Part shown: positions 50,443 through 55,577 of the stretch, piece after piece
Layout: every line of letters begins with the position of its first letter
Position numbering within the stretch: the first letter of the stretch is position 1
DNA from: Clostridia bacterium
Lineage (GTDB): Bacteria; Bacillota; Clostridia; Oscillospirales; Acutalibacteraceae
Direction of reading: 5' to 3'
Assembly (NCBI GenBank): GCA_029226955.1
Contig: JAQXZA010000048.1
Span: forward strand, 1-55,577
Length of the DNA: 55,577 nt
The notes under the pieces: model-generated
The model's database searches: none
What the model saw: only the letters and a program-made list of their open reading frames with translations
What the model was told of the DNA's origin: nothing
Position numbers and translations under genes: made by a program

Positions 50443-51291
50443 ATGATGAAAGTAACAACAACTATAAATGAAACAAGAAGCATAATTTCAGAGTGGAAAA
50501 AACAAGGACTTACAGTGGGTTTTGTTCCTACAATGGGTTATCTTCACGAGGGACATCAGAGTCTTATCAAAAAAGCGGTACAGGAAAACGACAGGGTTGC
50601 GGTAAGTATATTTGTAAATCCTATGCAGTTTTCACCGAATGAAGACCTTGACAAATATCCACGTGATTTTGCCGCAGATACAAAACTTTGTTCGGAGAGC
50701 GGTGTTGATTTGATATTTCACCCCGAACCCGAAGAAATGTATTGTGACGGATTTTGTTCGTTTGTCGATATGACAGGTTTGACAGCAGAGCTTTGCGGCA
50801 AAAGCAGACCGATACATTTCAGGGGAGTATGCACAGTTGTAAATAAACTGTTTAACATAATACAACCCGACAGGGCATATTTCGGTCAGAAGGACGCACA
50901 ACAGCTTTCAGTAATACGCAGAATGGTAAAAGACCTTAATATACCGACAGAAATTATCGATTGTCCGATAATCCGTGAGGCTGACGGACTTGCAAAAAGT
51001 TCAAGAAATAAATATCTTAATCCCGAGGAACGAAAAGCCGCACTGATACTCAGCAAGACTATATTTCTAGGTGAACGTTTGATAAAAGACGGTGAAAAAA
51101 ACGTCAGTGTAATTCTTGACAAAATGAAGAAAAACATTGAAACAGAACCGCTTGCAAAGATTGATTATGTTGAGGCGGTTGATTTTGACAGTGTTCAGAA
51201 AATTGATGAAATAAAAGGAAAAGTTCTCTTTGCAATAGCCGTATATATCGGCAAAACAAGACTGATAGACAACTTTATATTTGAGGCTTAA
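50443..51291 (+). CDS. panC: pantothenate synthetase PanC
   Basis: PanC joins pantoate and beta-alanine with [22 protein letters not shown] contains the HxGH nucleotide motif, [10 protein letters not shown] and [23 protein letters not shown] the pantoate and ATP sites, and [10 protein letters not shown] the KMSKS-like loop. 282 residues, normal. ATG 50443 follows AAAGGAAG; ATG 50446 is a possible alternative. 19 bases after panB. Confidence 0.97.
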   Translation: MMKVTTTINETRSIISEWKKQGLTVGFVPTMGYLHEGHQSLIKKAVQENDRVAVSIFVNPMQFSPNEDLDKYPRDFAADTKLCSESGVDLIFHPEPEEMYCDGFCSFVDMTGLTAELCGKSRPIHFRGVCTVVNKLFNIIQPDRAYFGQKDAQQLSVIRRMVKDLNIPTEIIDCPIIREADGLAKSSRNKYLNPEERKAALILSKTIFLGERLIKDGEKNVSVILDKMKKNIETEPLAKIDYVEAVDFDSVQKIDEIKGKVLFAIAVYIGKTRLIDNFIFEA

Positions 51292-51307
51292 TTACGGAGG
51301 AAATTCA

Positions 51308-51508
51308 ATGCTGAGAAATATGTTAAAAGGAAAAATTCATCGTGCTGTTGTAAAACAGGCAGAACTTAATTATGTCGGTTCAATAACCGTTGATGAAGAA
51401 CTGATGGAACTTGCCGATATTAACGAATATGAACAGGTTCAGATTGTTGATATAGATAATGGTAACCGTTTTGAAACGTATGTTATTGCCGGAAAACGTA
51501 ACATTTGA
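51308..51508 (+). pseudogene. panD: aspartate 1-decarboxylase PanD, C-terminus deleted
   Basis: PanD makes beta-alanine from aspartate. The first ~63 residues are good Pan[21 protein letters not shown], the self-cleavage site YVGSIT (Gly-Ser) that generates the pyruvoyl group, and VQIVDIDNG then [12 protein letters not shown]. The family is normally ~127 residues; here the frame stops at 66, straight after GKR, where coaBC sequence begins in another frame. The Asn72-Gly-Ala region and the rest of the barrel are missing, so activity is unlikely. GGAGGAAATTC precedes the ATG. Confidence 0.85.
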
Positions 51509-52559
51509 AACGCTTACGGGGAATAAATGCCTTACTGATACTTTTGACAGGAATTTTCAGTTTAATGTCACACACGTTTCTTTGTCACAGAAAGCCGACG
51601 TATTTATTATTGCACCGGCTTCGGCTGATGTTATCGGAAAAATGGCAAACGGAATTGCCGACGATATGCTGACAACAATGGTTCTTGCGGCAAGCTGTAA
51701 AATTATTGTTGCTTTGGCAATGAATACAAATATGTACAATAACAGGATTGTTTCGGAAAATCTCGAAAAGCTGAAAAACTATAATTTTGAAATAATAGAA
51801 CCGGCTGTCGGACGGCTTGCCTGTAACAGTGTCGGAGCCGGAAAACTTCCCGACGAGTCAGTTCTTATGGCATATATAAAGCGTGAAATTGAAAGCGAAA
51901 AGGATTTATCAGGCTTGAATATAATGATTACGGCTGGCCCTACGTCAGAACCGATAGACCCGGTACGATACATTACAAATCATTCGACAGGCAAAATGGG
52001 CTATGCACTTGCTGAGGCGGCTGTAAACAGAGGTGCAGATGTAACGCTTGTCAGTGGACAGGTTAATATAAAGTCGCCTTTTTTTGCAAATGTATTGTCG
52101 GTGAAAACAGCGGAGGATATGTATAATACCGTTGCAGAAAATTTTGATTCTTGTGATATTCTCATTATGTCGGCGGCGGTTGCAGACTATACCCCTGAAC
52201 ATACAGAAAGTCACAAGATAAAAAAGAGTGACGGCAATATGCAGCTTTCATTGAAACGGACAAGGGACATTCTTGCCTATGCGAGAAAAAATAAAAGACC
52301 TGACCAGTTTATATGCGGATTTTCTATGGAAACTGAAAATCTCATTGAAAATTCGGCGGCAAAACTGAAATCCAAAAATTGCGATATGATTGTCGCAAAT
52401 AATCTTAACGAAAAAGGTGCCGGCTTTGGAACGGATACCAACAAAATAACAATTATTTCAGAAAATAATATACAAAGTTTTGAACTTATGAGCAAAAAAG
52501 ATGCCGCCGAAAAAATCCTTGACAGCATACTGAAAATAAAACCGGAATTAAAAAGCTGA
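51459..52559 (+). pseudogene. coaBC: CoaBC (phosphopantothenoylcysteine decarboxylase/synthetase), N-terminus deleted
   Basis: CoaBC normally has ~400 residues. Here the recognisable part starts at [12 protein letters not shown], so about 55 residues of the CoaC flavoprotein, including the GITGGIAAYK-type FMN loop, are absent. The CoaC His remains (FNVTHVSL), but PAMN reads ALAMN and the active Cys segment is RLACNSVGAGKLPDE. The CoaB synthetase half is intact: LNIMITAGPTSEPIDPVRYITNHS-type start and STGKMGYALAEAA, SAAVADYTP. Translation could begin at ATG 51459 or 51480 within panD. CoaB activity may survive; CoaC activity is doubtful unless another copy exists. Confidence 0.82.
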
Positions 52560-52813
52560 CAATTCTTTATAGAACCTCCGTATAACCTTAAAAATTTTCA
52601 ATAAAACAATAATATGCACACATAACTTAAAATAACGGTATTACGGGTGTATTTTTGCACAATCATAATACTGAAAATTATAAAATCTTTAAAAAGTTTA
52701 AGGAAGAGTTAATAATTTATTATCACATAAACTTAAATAATGGGTTATAATAAAATCATCAAAGGAAAACAAATTAAATCAAGCAAATAAAAATAAATTC
52801 GGAGGTCTTAAAA

Positions 52814-54385
52814 ATGGACGAAAACAACTTCAATAACGAACAGAACAGAACTAATGGTACTTATGAAAACACACCGGCTGATTATAATGACGGATATAAC
52901 GATATTTCATCAAATTCATCTGAAACCGATACTCATCAGCCTGAAAACATTTATTCGTCAAGTCAGCCGCAACAGCCGTCACAGGCAATCAACACACAGC
53001 CTGTACATTACAGTTCAACTCAGGAAACCCAGACTATAAATCTTCCGCAGTACAATGCCGCAAATCAGCAGAATTACACAGTTCCGCAGTATCATAACGC
53101 AAATCCGCAGTATAATTCAGTAAACCAACAGCCGCCGAAAAAATCAAAAAACGGCAAAAAGGTTGCACTAATTGTCGGTGCATTGGCACTCACGCTTTGT
53201 GTAGGTTTAGGCGGAGGCTTGCTCGGTGCATATCTTCTCGGTAATAACGGCGGTGTTTCCGTTGCGACTAATACTTCAAATCCCGAAAATTCCAAAACGG
53301 AAAACAGCAATTCAGGACTTACCATTATTCAGGCAAGCGACGACGAGGTTAAACCTACAACAACACAGGAGGTTGCCGAAAAAACTCTTGATTCAGTCGT
53401 TGAAATTACAACCGAATCTACCGAATACGACAGCTTTTACGGACAGTATGTTGCAAAGGGTGCCGGCAGCGGTGTAATTATTTCGGCTGACGGCTACATT
53501 ATCACAAATAACCACGTAGTTGAGGGTGCAACAAGCGTAAAAGTCAGACTTACAAACGAAAAAAGCTATGACGCTAAGGTTATCGGCACAGACTCAACAC
53601 TTGATGTTGCACTTATCAAAATAGAGGAAACCAATCTTAAACCGGCAACTTTTGGTGACTCGTCAAAACTTAAAGTCGGTCAGACTGCAATAGCAATAGG
53701 CAATCCTCTCGGCAAGCTCGGCGGAACTGTTACAGACGGTATTATCAGTGCTTTGGACAGAGAAATTGAACTTGACGGCAAAACTATGACGCTTTTACAG
53801 ACTAATGCCGCAATCAATCCGGGCAACTCGGGCGGCGGACTCTTTGACTCAAACGGCAATCTTATAGGTATCGTTGTTGCAAAATCCACAAGTTCATCAA
53901 ACGGTACATCTGTTGAAGGTCTTGGCTTTGCAATTCCTGTAAATAACATAACAGATATTCTTGATGACCTCAGAACAAGCGGATATGTAACAGGTCGTCC
54001 GACTCTTGGTGTTACACTCGTTGACGTAGATACAGAACAAAAGCAGTTTATGTACAGGGTTGACAAACTCGGTGCTTATGTTTCATCTCTTGTAAGCGGC
54101 GGTGCTGCCGAAAAAGCTGGCATTAAGGTGGGCGACTGCATAACAAAAATCGGCGACAAAGAAGTTTCAACTTCATCAGAAATAAAAGCTGAGCTTACAA
54201 AACATAAAGCAGGCGAAAAGATAAAAATAACCGTTGACCGTGACGGCAAAGAAAAAATCTTCGATGTAACTCTTGGTGAAAGCATTCCCGAAGAAAGCAG
54301 TACAGAGGAAAGCAGCAGTTATTTCGGAAATGACCCTGACGACATTTTCAGATATTATTTCGGTAACGGCGGTTCACTCGGCTGA
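52814..54385 (+). CDS. HtrA-like serine protease (S1C) with PDZ domain
   Basis: A long Asn/Gln-rich cytosolic N-terminus (residues 1-~112) precedes one membrane helix (~116-140). The trypsin-like domain outside has the triad His in IITNNHVVEG, Asp in TLDVALIKI and Ser in AINPGNSGGGLFD. A PDZ domain (~410-500) includes GAAEKAGIKVGDCITKIG and ends before a Ser/Glu-rich tail. HtrA degrades or refolds damaged envelope proteins. CGGAGGTCTTAAA precedes the ATG. The 254 bases upstream (52560-52813) hold a possible TATAAT at 52746-52751 and no other feature. Confidence 0.95.
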   Translation: MDENNFNNEQNRTNGTYENTPADYNDGYNDISSNSSETDTHQPENIYSSSQPQQPSQAINTQPVHYSSTQETQTINLPQYNAANQQNYTVPQYHNANPQYNSVNQQPPKKSKNGKKVALIVGALALTLCVGLGGGLLGAYLLGNNGGVSVATNTSNPENSKTENSNSGLTIIQASDDEVKPTTTQEVAEKTLDSVVEITTESTEYDSFYGQYVAKGAGSGVIISADGYIITNNHVVEGATSVKVRLTNEKSYDAKVIGTDSTLDVALIKIEETNLKPATFGDSSKLKVGQTAIAIGNPLGKLGGTVTDGIISALDREIELDGKTMTLLQTNAAINPGNSGGGLFDSNGNLIGIVVAKSTSSSNGTSVEGLGFAIPVNNITDILDDLRTSGYVTGRPTLGVTLVDVDTEQKQFMYRVDKLGAYVSSLVSGGAAEKAGIKVGDCITKIGDKEVSTSSEIKAELTKHKAGEKIKITVDRDGKEKIFDVTLGESIPEESSTEESSSYFGNDPDDIFRYYFGNGGSLG

Positions 54386-54435
54386 TTTTTAACAAGCGTA
54401 TTCCTTACTTCTTTTCATAATTTTTTTCTCCTCAG

Positions 54436-54483
54436 AAACTGGCTGTCATTTTCACTATACGAAAACGGCAGCTGGTTTTTTTT
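54436..54483 (+). terminator. terminator of htrA-like gene
   Basis: AAACTGGCTG / CAGCTGGTTT stem (with two G-T pairs), extended by TTTTC/GAAAA, followed by T8. Confidence 0.8.
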
Positions 54484-54516
54484 AATTCGTAATTCGTAAT
54501 TCGTAATGCGTAATTA
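54483..54516. repeat. ATTACGM heptamer array
   Basis: TAATTCG, TAATTCG, TAATTCG, TAATGCG, TAATT in tandem with border TATTGTTCGG; it directly follows the terminator and abuts the region of the IS element. Confidence 0.88.
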
Positions 54517-54635
54517 TTGTTCGGACAGAGAATTTGTATGGTGATTTTATATTTGTTTGCATTAAGTCGAATTTAGTATAAAACAGTAATCAAAAATGAT
54601 GTTTCAGAATATAATGACGTGAGTTCGACCGAAAA

Positions 54636-55519
54636 TCAAAGAATAGAGAGAGCATTATTATTACAAATATTAAGAGCAGGCTTTTTAGGAATAAAAGAAT
54701 ATGCAACAAGAGCAGAAAGAAGATTAACAAAGAAATTGTCAACGGAACGATGACGGGAGTGTTCAATTTGGCAGATATTCTTTAAGAAGTCATTAACGGA
54801 TTCGATAACAGCTCTTTTCCTCAAAAGCAGCTTATCCGAAAAAGAAACTAACTTGTTTTCATGTTTTTTTTGATTTTTGTAATCAAAGTGATATTTTCGT
54901 CAAAAAGTTTCTCGAATAATTTTTGAGATAAATAACCTCTGTCAGCGAACAACTTTCCATAAATTTGCTTTGTCAAACGGGAAATGACATTCCAATCCCT
55001 GTCATCAACATTACCTGATGTAAGACAAACGGACAGTATTTCTCCCATATCATTGATTATCAGATGAAGTTTAAAACCATAAAACCAACCAGTAGAACTT
55101 TTGCCACGCTTAGCGAGGTCTTTAAATACCTTATGAGAATAAATTCTGTGTTGGTCGCAGACATCTAAGGTTGTAGAATCAATAAAACTTATTCCAGTAC
55201 ACTTGCCAACACGGTACTTCATGAGGTATAATGTTAATGGAACTATTGACATTTTCATAATTTCTACAAAACGGTTATAGCTGACCAATTTAGGAAAATA
55301 TGGTTTTAATGTTATGCATACGAATTTAAGATAATACCACTTGAATGTTCTGTAATTAGATAAATGAAAATATATAACTATTGTCATTATCTCACTTAAA
55401 GACATTGAGGTTTTAGGAATGATTTGTTCCTTATCTACAAGCAAATATGTTTTACAATACTCCTCGTATGCATTACAAAAGTCATCTACATCACAAAATA
55501 TTGCTAATAGTTCTTCCAT
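54636..55519 (-). pseudogene. IS982-family transposase, frame interrupted
   Basis: The first 223 residues (55519 to 54848) match IS982 transposases: ELLAIFCDVDDFCNAY, a DDE core with ISFIDSTTLDVCD, GWFYGFKLHLIINDMGEI and FADRGYLS. The frame ends KIKKNMKTS-stop. The last part, LVSFSDKLLLRKRAVIES, QIEHSRHRSVDNF and FIPKKPAL, is in the -1 frame down to 54636; together they give ~294 residues, the normal size. One A is missing in the run after ATG (AAAAC instead of AAAAAC), or a -1 frameshift occurs at A-AAA-AAC just upstream. Confidence 0.85.
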
Positions 55520-55557
55520 GAAAATCTGTCCTTTCTTTTGGTTAGTGTTTGCTGGGT
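54636..55557 (-). mobile_element. IS982-family insertion sequence
   Basis: The element includes the transposase and, at the window's right edge, ACCCAGCAAACACTAACC (reverse strand, 55557-55540), which looks like its terminal inverted repeat. I could not find a matching inverted copy on the left between 54517 and 54635, so the left end may be decayed or lie elsewhere in that stretch. A TATAAT lies just outside the right end on the reverse strand. Confidence 0.7.
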
Positions 55558-55577
55558 AACTTCATTATACCAAATTC

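Overview
The window is an A/T-rich chromosomal stretch of a spore-forming, anaerobic, low-GC Gram-positive bacterium, most likely a member of the Clostridia (Oscillospiraceae/Ruminococcaceae-like). The evidence is spoIIE, spoVAD, an alpha/beta-type SASP, a SpoIVFB-like membrane protease, oxygen-sensitive ribonucleotide reductase NrdDG, lipoprotein signal peptides, strong Shine-Dalgarno sequences and low-GC codon use. I see no rRNA operon, prophage or CRISPR array. There are four tRNA genes (Arg-CCT, Ser-GGA, Pro-CGG, Gln-CTG).

Layout: 1-5.2 kb holds small housekeeping genes (a kinase-like protein, a lipoprotein, a beta-helix protein, a NUDIX protein, a DUF1858 protein, trmK and a Nif3-like protein). 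5.2-12 kb has rqcH, a probable three-gene unit (HSL-type esterase, condensation/acyltransferase-like protein, DUF6320 zinc-ribbon membrane protein) and a Na/Pi cotransporter. 12-25.5 kb has spoIIE, an ABC exporter whose second permease is broken, nnr, a cell-wall-anchored purple-acid-phosphatase-like enzyme with an SEEP-repeat stalk, and a YibE/F protein. 25.9-34 kb is more accessory: tRNA-Ser, a small membrane protein, an AAA/DUF4143 ATPase, a Fic protein, two tRNAs, two FAD oxidoreductases, and an XRE-AbrB regulator with an alpha/beta hydrolase. 34-41.3 kb has a MATE pump, a short SpoIVFA-like protein with an M50 protease, ogg, an orphan spoVAD, a DUF4177 protein and an 18-residue microprotein under matching promoters, an AlbA_2/Schlafen ATP-binding protein and a SASP. 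41.5-49.3 kb has a Crp/Fnr regulator divergent from nrdDG, a STAS protein, a flavodoxin-like reductase with an unusual thioredoxin, and a reverse-strand NUDIX-PHP-GH3 operon. 49.3-52.6 kb is a pantothenate/CoA operon (panB-panC-panD'-'coaBC) with a structured leader and a deletion fusing panD to coaBC. The window ends with an HtrA protease and an IS982-family element.

The most unusual feature is a set of intergenic repeats built from tandem 7-bp units: ATTACGM, GWGTGGA, ATTCATY and relaxed ATGCAGA types. They occur at about a dozen places, nearly always just after a stop codon. They are often paired as inverted or mixed ends around 50-180 bp cores that share short conserved motifs, which suggests a family of mosaic, MITE-like elements. 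Other leads are the panB leader with two competing hairpins, the microprotein, phased operator repeats upstream of the Schlafen-like gene, palindromes between the Crp/Fnr gene and nrdD, and terminators whose 3' arm is also the Shine-Dalgarno of a sporulation gene.
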